Below, one piece after another: positions 8,873 through 17,135 of a DNA stretch of 64,000 bases. The stretch is from Aliidiomarina minuta. GTDB lineage: Bacteria; Pseudomonadota; Gammaproteobacteria; Enterobacterales; Alteromonadaceae. The stretch spans positions 558,001-622,000 of the forward strand of contig NZ_PIPL01000001.1 in the NCBI RefSeq assembly GCF_003987145.1. The letters run 5' to 3'. The notes under the pieces were generated by a model. The model worked only from the letters and a program-made list of their open reading frames with translations, searched no databases and was not told where the DNA came from. Positions within the stretch are counted from its first letter, which is position 1, and each line of letters opens with the position of its first letter. The translations under genes were made by a program, and so were the position numbers.

Positions 8873-10054
8873 ATGTCGCTCAGTGGTTTTTCCCAGTATA
8901 CCGCCAGTCGGCGCGAACAGGGCCTGCTCCGCGAGCTCCGCACCGAATATGGCTACGGTGACCGGTCAGGGCTGCATTTTTGCAGTAATGATTATCTGGG
9001 ATTAAGCCAGCACCCTGATGTGATAGCCGCTTTTCAGCGTGGTTTATCTGAGTACGGCTGTGGCTCAGGTGGCAGCCCGTTGATTTGTGGGCATACCTCA
9101 GTACACGAGGAACTGAGCGAACGTCTGGCAGACTGGATGCAACGTGACCGGGTGTTGTTATTTAACAGTGGTTACGCCGCCAATAGCGGGGTTTTACAGG
9201 CATTGAGCTCAACATCCAGCACTTTGCTTTTTGATAAGCTCAACCATGCCTCGTTGTACGACGGCGCTCAAAGCTCTGCGAGCACTTTATTAAGGTTTCG
9301 TCATAACGATATGAATATGCTGGCAAAGCAGCTTACTCAACTGACACCTGAACAGGATGCCTTAGTGGTGAGCGAAGGGGTGTTCAGCATGGATGGGGAT
9401 CAGATAGCTTTGCCTGAATGCCTGCACACTCTGAAAGAACACCGTCGTCAGAGTGACCGCGAGAGCTGGTTATGGATCGATGACGCCCATGGAGTAGGTG
9501 TTACCGGTGCACGCCGGGCGGGCATCGCTGGCATGGCCTCACAGCAGGACATCGCTATTGTCAGTGGTACCTTTGGTAAAGCCTTTGGGCTTTCAGGCGC
9601 CTACGTGGCTTGCTCCTCAGAGCTGGAGGATTATTTCATACAGTGTTCACGGCATTATATTTACAGCACAGCCTTCAGTGCCGCCCAGGCCTGCGCTATT
9701 TTGCAGGCGTTATCCATTATTCAGCAAGACGACGAATTGCAACAGAAACTCGAGTTCAATATTAAGCTATTCAGGGAGTTGGCCAGCCAGCGTGAATTGA
9801 GCTTGTTGCCTTCACACACTGCGATTCAACCACTGTTGATAGGTAGCAGCCAAAAAGCGGTCGCTTACAGTGAAGCCCTTAAGAAACAAGGTGTTTACTG
9901 CAGTGCAATACGGCCACCTACAGTGCCCCCTAAGCAATCCCGCTTACGCTTTACTCTTAGCGCGGCTCATTCGGAGTCCGATATAGAATATTTATTTACC
10001 CAGCTTGATCGCATTCATGAGCAGCACCCGGAGTTTCTGCAAAATGACGCTTGA
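8873..10054 (+). CDS. bioF: 8-amino-7-oxononanoate synthase
   Basis: PLP enzyme condensing alanine with pimeloyl-ACP (or CoA), the first step of biotin ring assembly. It has 393 residues. The glycine-rich CGSGGSPLICGH block, the WIDDAHGVGVTG motif with the PLP-ring aspartate, and the PLP lysine in GTFGKAFGLSG (K236) are all present. It starts 5 bases after bioB; the last 11 bases overlap the start of bioC, so the pair is probably translationally coupled. Confidence 0.96.
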   Translation: MSLSGFSQYTASRREQGLLRELRTEYGYGDRSGLHFCSNDYLGLSQHPDVIAAFQRGLSEYGCGSGGSPLICGHTSVHEELSERLADWMQRDRVLLFNSGYAANSGVLQALSSTSSTLLFDKLNHASLYDGAQSSASTLLRFRHNDMNMLAKQLTQLTPEQDALVVSEGVFSMDGDQIALPECLHTLKEHRRQSDRESWLWIDDAHGVGVTGARRAGIAGMASQQDIAIVSGTFGKAFGLSGAYVACSSELEDYFIQCSRHYIYSTAFSAAQACAILQALSIIQQDDELQQKLEFNIKLFRELASQRELSLLPSHTAIQPLLIGSSQKAVAYSEALKKQGVYCSAIRPPTVPPKQSRLRFTLSAAHSESDIEYLFTQLDRIHEQHPEFLQNDA

Positions 10055-10823
10055 ATATGATAAACGACGGGTAGCCCGCCACTTTAGCCGTGCAGCGGCT
10101 CATTATCAACGCTTTAACAGCCTGCAAAGCCAGGTGGCTGAAAGCTTGCTGCGCCAGTTAACAACAGCTCCTTGTATTCTCGATCTGGGCTGCGGCCCTG
10201 GTAGTAACAGTCAGCGCATTGCACAGCAATGTGAGCACTATGTTGGCCTGGACATCAGTACGCAAATGCTTGCGCAGGCTAAGTTAAATGAGGTACCTGG
10301 ACTTTATCTGCAAGGCGATGCTGAACAGCTCCCCTTAGCAAACAACAGTATTGATACCGTTTTTTCCAGCCTGGCTGTGCAATGGTGCAATTCACTACCG
10401 ACCTTACTGAGTGAGCTGCAGCGGGTGGTTAAACCAGGCGGTCAGATTCTAATCAGTACTATCCTGGCTGACAGCATGCAACCCTTAATGGATTGCCTGC
10501 AACAGATTGATGGCGTGCCCAGACAAAATCCACAACTGACTCTGGAGGAGTGGCGTCTATTGCTTAATCAGCAATCGCACTTTCAGACGTTGAGTTTACG
10601 CCAGCAGAAGTTCTCTGTATTCAGCCCGGATATTGCTCAAGTACTGCAGGGCATAAAAGGAGTAGGGGCCAGTTATCGGGCGAACACTAACAGCAAGCCT
10701 TTTCGTCGTGAAACCTTGCGAAAACTTGCTCACCTTTATCAAAAGCACAGCACTGAGGATGGCCTGCCTTTGCATTACCAGATAGGACTTATTGAATTGC
10801 GCATGGATGATAAAAAATCATGA
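10044..10823 (+). CDS. bioC: Malonyl-ACP O-methyltransferase
   Basis: Methylates malonyl-ACP so that fatty acid synthesis can build the pimeloyl chain for biotin. The 259-residue class I SAM methyltransferase has motif I ILDLGCGPG at about 46-54, preceded by the BioC-typical N-terminus with FSRAAAHYQ. The reading frame is open back to 10005, but the ATG at 10044 gives the usual family N-terminus and overlaps the end of bioF by 11 bases. No bioH, bioG or bioJ ester hydrolase is seen in the window, so the demethylating partner must be elsewhere. Confidence 0.92.
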   Translation: MTLEYDKRRVARHFSRAAAHYQRFNSLQSQVAESLLRQLTTAPCILDLGCGPGSNSQRIAQQCEHYVGLDISTQMLAQAKLNEVPGLYLQGDAEQLPLANNSIDTVFSSLAVQWCNSLPTLLSELQRVVKPGGQILISTILADSMQPLMDCLQQIDGVPRQNPQLTLEEWRLLLNQQSHFQTLSLRQQKFSVFSPDIAQVLQGIKGVGASYRANTNSKPFRRETLRKLAHLYQKHSTEDGLPLHYQIGLIELRMDDKKS

Positions 10824-11515
10824 CAAAGTGTGTTTTTGTCACAGGAACTGATACCGACAGTGGTAAAAGCATGGCTGCAGCCCTTATTCTAAGGGAGTTT
10901 TCGTTGACTGGGCAAAAAACAATCGCTTTTAAACCTGTCGCTTCTGGCTGTGCTCCTTACAATGCCGATGCGCTTCAACTGATGGCGGAATGCTCCGTTA
11001 AACAGCCGTATGCAGAGGTCAATCCTTTTGCTTTTGAACCTGCTATAGCGCCTCACATAGCTGCCGCTGAAGCGGGTGTGGAAGTTACCAAAGATGGACT
11101 ATGGCAACAGTGGAGAAAGTTGCAGGGTTACCACGCTGATTTTATTCTGACCGAGGGTGCAGGAGGCTGGCAGTTACCTTTAAGTGAAAGTTTCCAGATG
11201 CCTGAGTTTGTGCAACAGGCGCAGATGCCTGTCATTCTCGTAGTGGGTATGAAACTTGGCTGTCTGAATCATGCGTTACTTAGTCTTCAGGCTATGCGGG
11301 CACAAGGAATTCCGGTTATTGGTTGGATTGCGAATCAGTTAACCGAACAGCCTATGCCGTATTGGCAACAGAATCTTGAATATTTGCGACAAAATTCAGG
11401 CTGCCCTTATCTCGGCAGCCTGGGGTATATCAGGGACTATCCAGCCGCACGACTGGAAGCTTCTTTGCGCGAAAGGCTTTTTACAGCCATTGCGAACAGT
11501 TCTGACCTGCTTTAA
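10820..11515 (+). CDS. bioD: Dethiobiotin synthetase
   Basis: ATP-dependent carboxylation and ring closure of diaminopelargonate to dethiobiotin. The 231-residue protein has the P-loop variant GTDTDSGKS at 9-17, the KPVASG segment, and the TEGAGGW motif. The start overlaps the bioC stop by four bases (ATGA). It is the last gene of the biotin operon. Its final 35 bases overlap the convergent pepE tail to tail, and no intrinsic terminator is apparent there. Confidence 0.95.
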   Translation: MTKCVFVTGTDTDSGKSMAAALILREFSLTGQKTIAFKPVASGCAPYNADALQLMAECSVKQPYAEVNPFAFEPAIAPHIAAAEAGVEVTKDGLWQQWRKLQGYHADFILTEGAGGWQLPLSESFQMPEFVQQAQMPVILVVGMKLGCLNHALLSLQAMRAQGIPVIGWIANQLTEQPMPYWQQNLEYLRQNSGCPYLGSLGYIRDYPAARLEASLRERLFTAIANSSDLL

Positions 11516-12182
11516 GAGTGAACTTTTGACCACTGCGAAAAACAAAACCGTCTTTTTTGCCCAGCAACTGCATGCGTTTACCGCTCACTTTAAGCGCAGT
11601 GCCTTCACGAATCGCTAATACAGCGCTATGTGAATCCTGCACCATAAACTCAGCCAGACGCTGGTCGCGGGTTTCGCCATGATGCCCTGGCGGGTTCACA
11701 TCGATGTAGTGGGGGTTGAGCTGGCAAGGCAACAGGTTAAGCGCTGTAAATGAAGGAGGCTGCACTATGGGCATATCATTAGTGGTACGAATGCTCATGC
11801 CGGCAATATTAGAGCCCGCACTCCAGCCCGCGTAAGGCATGCCTTCTGCCACTCTGCGGCGAATGGGATCTAAAAGACCATATTTATACAGTAAATTAAG
11901 CAGCACGAAGGTATTGCCGCCGCCGATCGCGATAGCTTCGGCCTGTTCGACAGCCGCTTTCGGGTCTGCATACTCTTCTATACCGCGCAGTTTAACCCCG
12001 GCTGGCGCCAGGGCTTCAGCAACCCGTTTGCTGTAAGCCGCATGGCTTTGGGTAACCCCAGCATAAGGGATGAAAAGTACTTCGCGCTGCTTAAAGTGCT
12101 CGGTTAACCAATGGCTAGCGTGTTCCAGATAATCGCTGTGCCCGGCCTTTGAGCTACTGATTAATAATAACTGTTGCTGCAT
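11481..12182 (-). CDS. pepE: Dipeptidase E (alpha-aspartyl dipeptidase)
   Basis: Serine peptidase of family S51 that cleaves N-terminal aspartyl dipeptides. The 233-residue protein has the nucleophile elbow GWSAGSN with the catalytic serine at 121, IGGGNTF at about 86-92, and the catalytic histidine in NPHYID (H158). The length equals the enteric enzyme. It converges on bioD with a 35-base overlap; the upstream side faces the htpX promoter region. Role in using peptides as amino acid sources is inferred from the family. Confidence 0.93.
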   Translation of the reverse strand: MQQQLLLISSSKAGHSDYLEHASHWLTEHFKQREVLFIPYAGVTQSHAAYSKRVAEALAPAGVKLRGIEEYADPKAAVEQAEAIAIGGGNTFVLLNLLYKYGLLDPIRRRVAEGMPYAGWSAGSNIAGMSIRTTNDMPIVQPPSFTALNLLPCQLNPHYIDVNPPGHHGETRDQRLAEFMVQDSHSAVLAIREGTALKVSGKRMQLLGKKDGFVFRSGQKFTLKAGQNCSQWL

Positions 12183-12247
12183 GCTGCTATGTTCCCTTAA
12201 ATTCCGAATTGCCTATAGCTTAACGGGCCTCTCATTGAAACTCAAAG

Positions 12248-12276
12248 CTTGAGAAGGATCTGAGGTGCCCCTATAT
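12248..12276 (+). promoter_or_regulatory. Sigma-32 (heat shock) type promoter of htpX
   Basis: CTTGAGA (12248-12254), a 13-base spacer, then CCCCTATAT (12268-12276), very close to the RpoH consensus CTTGAAA / CCCCATNT. It lies 38 bases before the htpX ATG, and htpX is a known heat-shock gene. Confidence 0.75.
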
Positions 12277-12314
12277 CAAGGCTATAGCAACAGCATTAAC
12301 CGAGGACACAAAAG

Positions 12315-13196
12315 ATGAAACGCATTCTTTTATTTTTAGGTACCAACCTGGCCGTCATTCTGGTTTTGAGTGTGGTCATGAATATCGTCATGTCTGTGCT
12401 GGGCGTGAGTTTTGATACCTACAGTGGCTTGCTTGTATTTGCTGCTATCTTCGGTTTCGGTGGTTCTTTTATCTCGCTGCTGATTTCAAAATGGATGGCC
12501 AAACGTACAACGGGCGCCCAGGTTATCGAAAAGCCGCGTAATGAAACTGAGCGCTGGTTAGTAGAAACGGTCAAAAATCAGGCTCGTAAGGCCGGTGTTA
12601 AAATGCCTGAAGTGGCTATTTATCAGTCTCCGGAACCCAATGCTTTTGCTACCGGACCGAGCAAAAACAATTCTTTAGTCGCGGTGTCTACCGGGCTTTT
12701 ACAAAGCATGAATAAAGATGAGGTTGAAGCCGTGCTGGCTCATGAGGTCAGCCACGTAGCCAATGGTGACATGGTCACCCTGACTTTGATTCAGGGGGTG
12801 GTGAATACCTTTGTAATTTTCCTGGCCCGGGTCGTTGCCGGTTTTATCAACAATGCACTGCGCGGTAATCAAGGCGGCGGACGAGCGGGCGGCGGTGGTT
12901 TTGCCTATTATGGCATTGTTATTGTGCTGGAAATCGTTTTTGGCATACTGGCCAGTATCATCGTGATGTATTTTTCCCGCTACCGCGAATATCGAGCCGA
13001 CGCTGGCGCTGCTAAGCTGGTAGGGGCCGATAAGATGATTTCCGCTTTGCGTCGTTTAGGGCAGGGCCGGGAGTCTCAACTGGATAGCAACATGGCGGCT
13101 TTTGGGATTAAAGGGAAGAAAGCAAGAAGCGAACTGTTCCTCAGTCATCCACCCATAGAAAAGCGTATTCAGGCGTTGCAACGAGGTATTAAATGA
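12315..13196 (+). CDS. htpX: Membrane metalloprotease HtpX
   Basis: Zinc protease of the inner membrane that degrades damaged membrane proteins alongside FtsH. The 293-residue protein has two N-terminal membrane spans (about 4-28 and 36-58), the zinc site HEVSH at 143-147, two further hydrophobic segments near 155-175 and 195-220, and the downstream glutamate in YREYRADAGA. The ATG follows GAGGACAC. A sigma-32 type promoter lies just upstream. Its stop overlaps the next start (ATGA), tying the flavin reductase-like gene to it. Confidence 0.96.
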   Translation: MKRILLFLGTNLAVILVLSVVMNIVMSVLGVSFDTYSGLLVFAAIFGFGGSFISLLISKWMAKRTTGAQVIEKPRNETERWLVETVKNQARKAGVKMPEVAIYQSPEPNAFATGPSKNNSLVAVSTGLLQSMNKDEVEAVLAHEVSHVANGDMVTLTLIQGVVNTFVIFLARVVAGFINNALRGNQGGGRAGGGGFAYYGIVIVLEIVFGILASIIVMYFSRYREYRADAGAAKLVGADKMISALRRLGQGRESQLDSNMAAFGIKGKKARSELFLSHPPIEKRIQALQRGIK

Positions 13197-13831
13197 TTCT
13201 ACAGACCAGCGACATGAACGCCCAGCAAATATACCATGCAACGGTACAGACTCTATTGCCCAGGCCGATTGCCTGGGTTCTGTCAGAGCATGCTAAAGGG
13301 CATTACAATCTGGCTCCATTCTCTTATTTTACCGCGGTTTCCAGTGAACCGCCTTTGTTGATGTTCTCCGTGGGGGACAAAAACACGGGTGAGGGCAAGG
13401 ACACTAAGGTCAATATCGCACAGAGCCCTTATTTTGTGGTCCATATTCCATCTTTCCGTCATGCTCATGCCGTCACTGAATCTTCACGAACCATACCGGC
13501 AGAAGACTCTGAACTTGAACATATAAAAATGGCTACCACCGACTTTGACGGTTTCGCGTTGCCCCGATTAAGGGATTGTGCCGTAGCTTTTGGCTGTCGC
13601 CTGCATGATATTCAAGCGGTCAAAGGCGCTCCGCAAAGCCTGGTATTTGGGCATGTAGAAAAGATTTTCATTGCTGACGACTGCGCCAGCATAAAACGGA
13701 TTGAGAAAAGCAAAGGCGAATCTAGCGAGCGTTTACAGGTTGATCCTAAAGCTGTAGATCCACTGGCACGTTTAGGCGGTATTCAATACGGCCGCCTGGG
13801 TGAGGTTATAAACGTACCCAGACCGCGTTAA
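13193..13831 (+). CDS. Flavin reductase-like FMN-binding protein
   Basis: The 212-residue protein looks like the FMN-binding split-barrel flavin reductase family. It has the early LLPRPIAWVLS strand, APFSYFTAVSSEPPLLMFSVG, then NIAQSPYFVVHI and a C-terminal LARLGGIQYGRLGEV. Members bind FMN and often reduce it or support an oxygenase, but no partner oxygenase is nearby and the true substrate is unknown. It starts inside the htpX stop codon (ATGA overlap), so it is likely co-expressed and possibly heat-inducible. Some relatives remain uncharacterised, so only the fold is claimed. Confidence 0.83.
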   Translation: MILQTSDMNAQQIYHATVQTLLPRPIAWVLSEHAKGHYNLAPFSYFTAVSSEPPLLMFSVGDKNTGEGKDTKVNIAQSPYFVVHIPSFRHAHAVTESSRTIPAEDSELEHIKMATTDFDGFALPRLRDCAVAFGCRLHDIQAVKGAPQSLVFGHVEKIFIADDCASIKRIEKSKGESSERLQVDPKAVDPLARLGGIQYGRLGEVINVPRPR

Positions 13832-13962
13832 TACAGCTTTTCGAGATTGCTTTTAGTCACATAACTTTATACATTGGTGGTCTTAATAATGTGTTAGTTA
13901 TAACTTTTCTTTCATTGTTCGACCTATTTTGAAAAACGGGTCCTGACCACAGGTGCAGTAGT

Positions 13963-15321
13963 ATGACTTCATGGAGCTCAAGAAGCTGGCGCGACAAACC
14001 CATTCAGCAACAGCCTGAATACCCTTCGGTGGATGTATTGAAGCAGACAGAGCAACAGTTAAAGAGTTATCCACCTTTGGTTTTTGCCGAGGAAAGCCGT
14101 CGCTTACAACAGCATCTTGCAGCAGTTTGCCAAGGTAAAGGGTTTCTTCTGCAAGGCGGTGACTGTGCAGAGTCTTTCCAGGACTTCAATGCGCCTAAAA
14201 TCAGAGATACCTTTAAAGTTATGCTGCAAATGGCTGTGGTACTTACTTTCGCGGGCAATTGCCCGGTTACCAAAGTCGCCCGTATGGCAGGCCAGTACGC
14301 GAAACCCCGTTCCAGTAATGAAGAAGTGGTTAACGGCGTAAGCTTGCCCACGTATCGTGGTGATATTATCAATGGACTGGATTTTAATGCTGAGGCCCGG
14401 GTTCCGGATCCGGCGCGGATGCTGACCGCTTATCATCATTCTGCAGCGACGTTAAACCTGCTACGAGCCTTCGCCCAGGGCGGCCTGGCCGACCTTCATA
14501 AGGTTCACAAGTGGAATATGAATTTTGTTTCTACCAATCCGTTAAAAGACAAATACATGAAGGTAGCTGAGCAGATTCAGGAATCGCTGCGCTTTATGGA
14601 GGTGTTGGGTATTAATGCGCAGAGTCACCCAACCATTCACGAAACTGAATTATTCACCTCCCACGAAGCCTTGCTATTGCCATATGAAGAAGCTTTGACA
14701 CGTGTGGATACGCTAACTGGACTGCCTTATGACTGTTCGGCTCATATGCTTTGGATCGGTGAGCGAACACGACAGCTGGATCATGCCCATATTGAATTTT
14801 TCCGCGGCATTCATAATCCGATTGGGGTTAAAATTGGGCCGGGTATGACCCCGGATGAACTGATGAAGTTACTGGATGTGTTAAATCCAGGCAATGTCGC
14901 GGGCCGTCTAACGCTGATAACTCGTATGGGTTCCGACGCTCTGGCCGAGAAACTGCCTGCTTTAATTCGTCGTGTGCAGCGAGAGGGCCGGCAGGTGGTT
15001 TGGTCGAGCGATCCTATGCATGGCAACACAGTAAAAGCGGAGAGCGGGCTTAAAACACGTAATTTTGATGCTATTATTCGGGAGTTAAAACAATTCTTTG
15101 CGGTGCATCAAGCTGAAAACAGTTATGCCGGTGGTATACATCTGGAAATGACTGGTCAGGATGTGACTGAATGTACCGGTGGTGCTTACCGGATTAGCGA
15201 AGCAGATCTGGCTAAACGTTACCATACTCAGTGTGACCCGCGCTTAAACGCTGATCAGGTACTGGAACTGGCATTTCTGGTGTCTGAAACTTTAAGCGAA
15301 GCGCGTAATGGCCGCGGCTAA
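13963..15321 (+). CDS. Class II DAHP synthase (3-deoxy-7-phosphoheptulonate synthase)
   Basis: First step of the shikimate pathway: PEP plus erythrose 4-phosphate. The 452-residue protein is of the plant/mycobacterial class II type, not the AroFGH type of E. coli. It opens with SWRDKPIQQQPEYP and has the QGGDCAESF segment with the metal-ligand cysteine. KVARMAGQYAKPRS, the KIGPGMTPDEL block and VVWSSDPMHGNT also fit the class. A 131-base spacer with A/T-rich sequence precedes it. A DUF1338 gene follows after 20 bases, apparently in the same operon. Confidence 0.94.
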   Translation: MTSWSSRSWRDKPIQQQPEYPSVDVLKQTEQQLKSYPPLVFAEESRRLQQHLAAVCQGKGFLLQGGDCAESFQDFNAPKIRDTFKVMLQMAVVLTFAGNCPVTKVARMAGQYAKPRSSNEEVVNGVSLPTYRGDIINGLDFNAEARVPDPARMLTAYHHSAATLNLLRAFAQGGLADLHKVHKWNMNFVSTNPLKDKYMKVAEQIQESLRFMEVLGINAQSHPTIHETELFTSHEALLLPYEEALTRVDTLTGLPYDCSAHMLWIGERTRQLDHAHIEFFRGIHNPIGVKIGPGMTPDELMKLLDVLNPGNVAGRLTLITRMGSDALAEKLPALIRRVQREGRQVVWSSDPMHGNTVKAESGLKTRNFDAIIRELKQFFAVHQAENSYAGGIHLEMTGQDVTECTGGAYRISEADLAKRYHTQCDPRLNADQVLELAFLVSETLSEARNGRG

Positions 15322-15341
15322 ACGAACAGGAACTTATTTTT

Positions 15342-16160
15342 ATGTCTCAAGAACATCTTTCAGAACAGGTCGAACATTTTTTTACTAACCTGTGGCAGGA
15401 TTACATCAGTAAAACGCCATCAGCCCCCAAAGTGCATCAGGTACTGGGGCAGGGTGCGGAGATCATCAATGATCACGTTGCTTTCAGAACCTTTAATATT
15501 GCGCCTGTGCGCCTGGAGAAACTGGCCGAAATTTTTGAAAATATGGGCTATTTCGCCAACGGCGATTATCACTTTGAAGCAAAGAAGCTGCGAGCTAAGC
15601 ATTACGAGCATTTAAATCCGGATTACCCAAAGATTTTTATTAGTGAATTGCTGGTAGAAGAGTTCTCCGAACAGGCGCAGCGTGCTATAGCAGACATGGT
15701 GGCTTCTATTGATCCCAGAGAAGTGGAAAAAACTGAGTTTCTGTATTCAGGTACTCACTGGCAGGTCAGCCATGAAGTCTATGAAATGCTGCTCGAAGAA
15801 AGCGAATATGCGGCCTGGATGAGTGCTTTTGGTTTTTGCGCCAATCACTTCACCGTCAGCGTGAACCGCTTACCGGGTTATGAGCAGCTACAGGATGTCA
15901 ATGACAAGCTGAAACAGGAAGGCTTTAAGCTGAATACCTCTGGGGGCGAAATCAAAGGTTCCCCAGAGGTTTATCTGGAGCAGTCTTCAACCATGGCGGA
16001 TCGTATTGAGGTGGCTTTTTCGGATGAAACAGCGCTGATCCCAAGCTGTTTTTATGAATTTGCTAAGCGTTATGAACTGCCAGATGGAAAGATGTACACA
16101 GGTTTTGTAGCAGCCTCTGCTGATAAAATATTTGAAAGTACCAACGCCAAAGGTGAATAA
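15342..16160 (+). CDS. DUF1338 protein (2-oxoadipate dioxygenase/decarboxylase-like)
   Basis: The 272-residue protein belongs to the DUF1338 (HglS/YdcJ) family. Known HglS enzymes are Fe(II) proteins that turn 2-oxoadipate into D-2-hydroxyglutarate in lysine breakdown. Visible family features are NDHVAFRTF with a likely metal histidine (H45), HLNPDYPKIFISEL (about 90-103), and CANHFTVSVNRL with a second histidine (H169). It is much shorter than HglS (about 460 residues), so it is the short subfamily, and the substrate is not assured. It follows the class II DAHP synthase by 20 bases and ends before a hairpin. A hydroxyglutarate dehydrogenase-type gene lies 3.4 kb downstream. Confidence 0.82.
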   Translation: MSQEHLSEQVEHFFTNLWQDYISKTPSAPKVHQVLGQGAEIINDHVAFRTFNIAPVRLEKLAEIFENMGYFANGDYHFEAKKLRAKHYEHLNPDYPKIFISELLVEEFSEQAQRAIADMVASIDPREVEKTEFLYSGTHWQVSHEVYEMLLEESEYAAWMSAFGFCANHFTVSVNRLPGYEQLQDVNDKLKQEGFKLNTSGGEIKGSPEVYLEQSSTMADRIEVAFSDETALIPSCFYEFAKRYELPDGKMYTGFVAASADKIFESTNAKGE

Positions 16161-16168
16161 GTAAAGAG

Positions 16169-16199
16169 CTAAGGGATGCGGCCGGGCTGCATCCCTTAG
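16169..16199. terminator. Hairpin between the DUF1338 gene and ppsR
   Basis: An 11-base perfect stem CTAAGGGATGC (16169-16179) and GCATCCCTTAG (16189-16199) with a 9-base loop lies between convergent genes. There is no clean T run on either side, so it may stall or end transcription less strictly than a standard terminator. Confidence 0.55.
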
Positions 16200-16217
16200 G
16201 TTCATACCTTAGCTTCC

Positions 16218-17024
16218 TCAATAACGATGCCGCTCTAAGCAGGCTTCATCCATAATTTTTGCTGCCAGCTCTTCTACCGACGCATGGGTTGAATTCAAAA
16301 AAGGTATGGCTTCCTGGCGATACAGGTTTTCAATTTTGCTAATCTCTTTCTGACACTGTTCCAGTGACGCATAGGTACTGTTGGCGCGCCGCTCCTGACG
16401 TATCGACTGCAAACGCTCAACATCTATGGTTAAACCAAAGAGTTTATGGCGATGCATTTTTAAATCGTAAGTAAGGTCCAGATTTGCCATATCATCTTCA
16501 GTAATAGGGTAGTTAGCGGCCTTAATACCGTATTGTAGCGCCAGATACAGACAGGTAGGCGTTTTGCCCGTCCTGGAAGCGCCTATCAGGATAATGTCGG
16601 CTTCGTGATAATCCTTGGTACTGATACCGTCGTCGTTGGCTAAGGTATAATTCACCGCATCAATACGGAAATTATAATCCTGGTGAATGCCGTGGGTACG
16701 GTTGGTTTTAGGCTGCGCTGCTGTGCCCAGCTCGGCTTCCATGGGCTCCACAAAATGATCCAGAAAGTCGTAACTGATACCCTCACTGCTGGTTACTATG
16801 TTTTTAATCTCTGTATTCACAAAGGTATGAAAGATAAGAGGTTTAATACCATCTTCCTGATAAGCCTGATTGATAATATGACGGCAGCGCTGTGCTTTGT
16901 CCTGATTATCGATAAAGGGCAAGGTACGGTGCTTAAATTTAAGCGGAAACAGCGACAGCATGGCGTGACCAAAGGCTTCTGATGTTAAAGCCGTGCCGTC
17001 TGAAACATAAAAGGCAGTGCGCAT
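16218..17024 (-). CDS. ppsR: PEP synthetase regulatory protein (kinase/pyrophosphorylase)
   Basis: Bifunctional regulator that inactivates PEP synthetase by ADP-dependent phosphorylation of a threonine next to its catalytic histidine, and reactivates it by phosphorolysis. The 268-residue protein has the family start YVSDGTALTSEAFGHAML, the P-loop-like GASRTGKTP (about 148-156), and the NYPITEDDM segment. It is divergent from ppsA across 111 bases, the standard arrangement, so the target enzyme is the neighbour. Confidence 0.94.
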   Translation of the reverse strand: MRTAFYVSDGTALTSEAFGHAMLSLFPLKFKHRTLPFIDNQDKAQRCRHIINQAYQEDGIKPLIFHTFVNTEIKNIVTSSEGISYDFLDHFVEPMEAELGTAAQPKTNRTHGIHQDYNFRIDAVNYTLANDDGISTKDYHEADIILIGASRTGKTPTCLYLALQYGIKAANYPITEDDMANLDLTYDLKMHRHKLFGLTIDVERLQSIRQERRANSTYASLEQCQKEISKIENLYRQEAIPFLNSTHASVEELAAKIMDEACLERHRY

Positions 17025-17135
17025 AAGTATTTAATCCTGAATGAAACCGACACAGATATTAACTTGTTGTTGAACTCCGTGTAAAATAAGCACCACTCTT
17101 CACTGCATTACATTAAACTCAACAAGGATCTTACT

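Noticed and set aside
17025..17135. Cra (FruR) operator upstream of ppsA
   Set aside because: CTGAATGAAACC is only a partial half-site match and no palindrome is seen.
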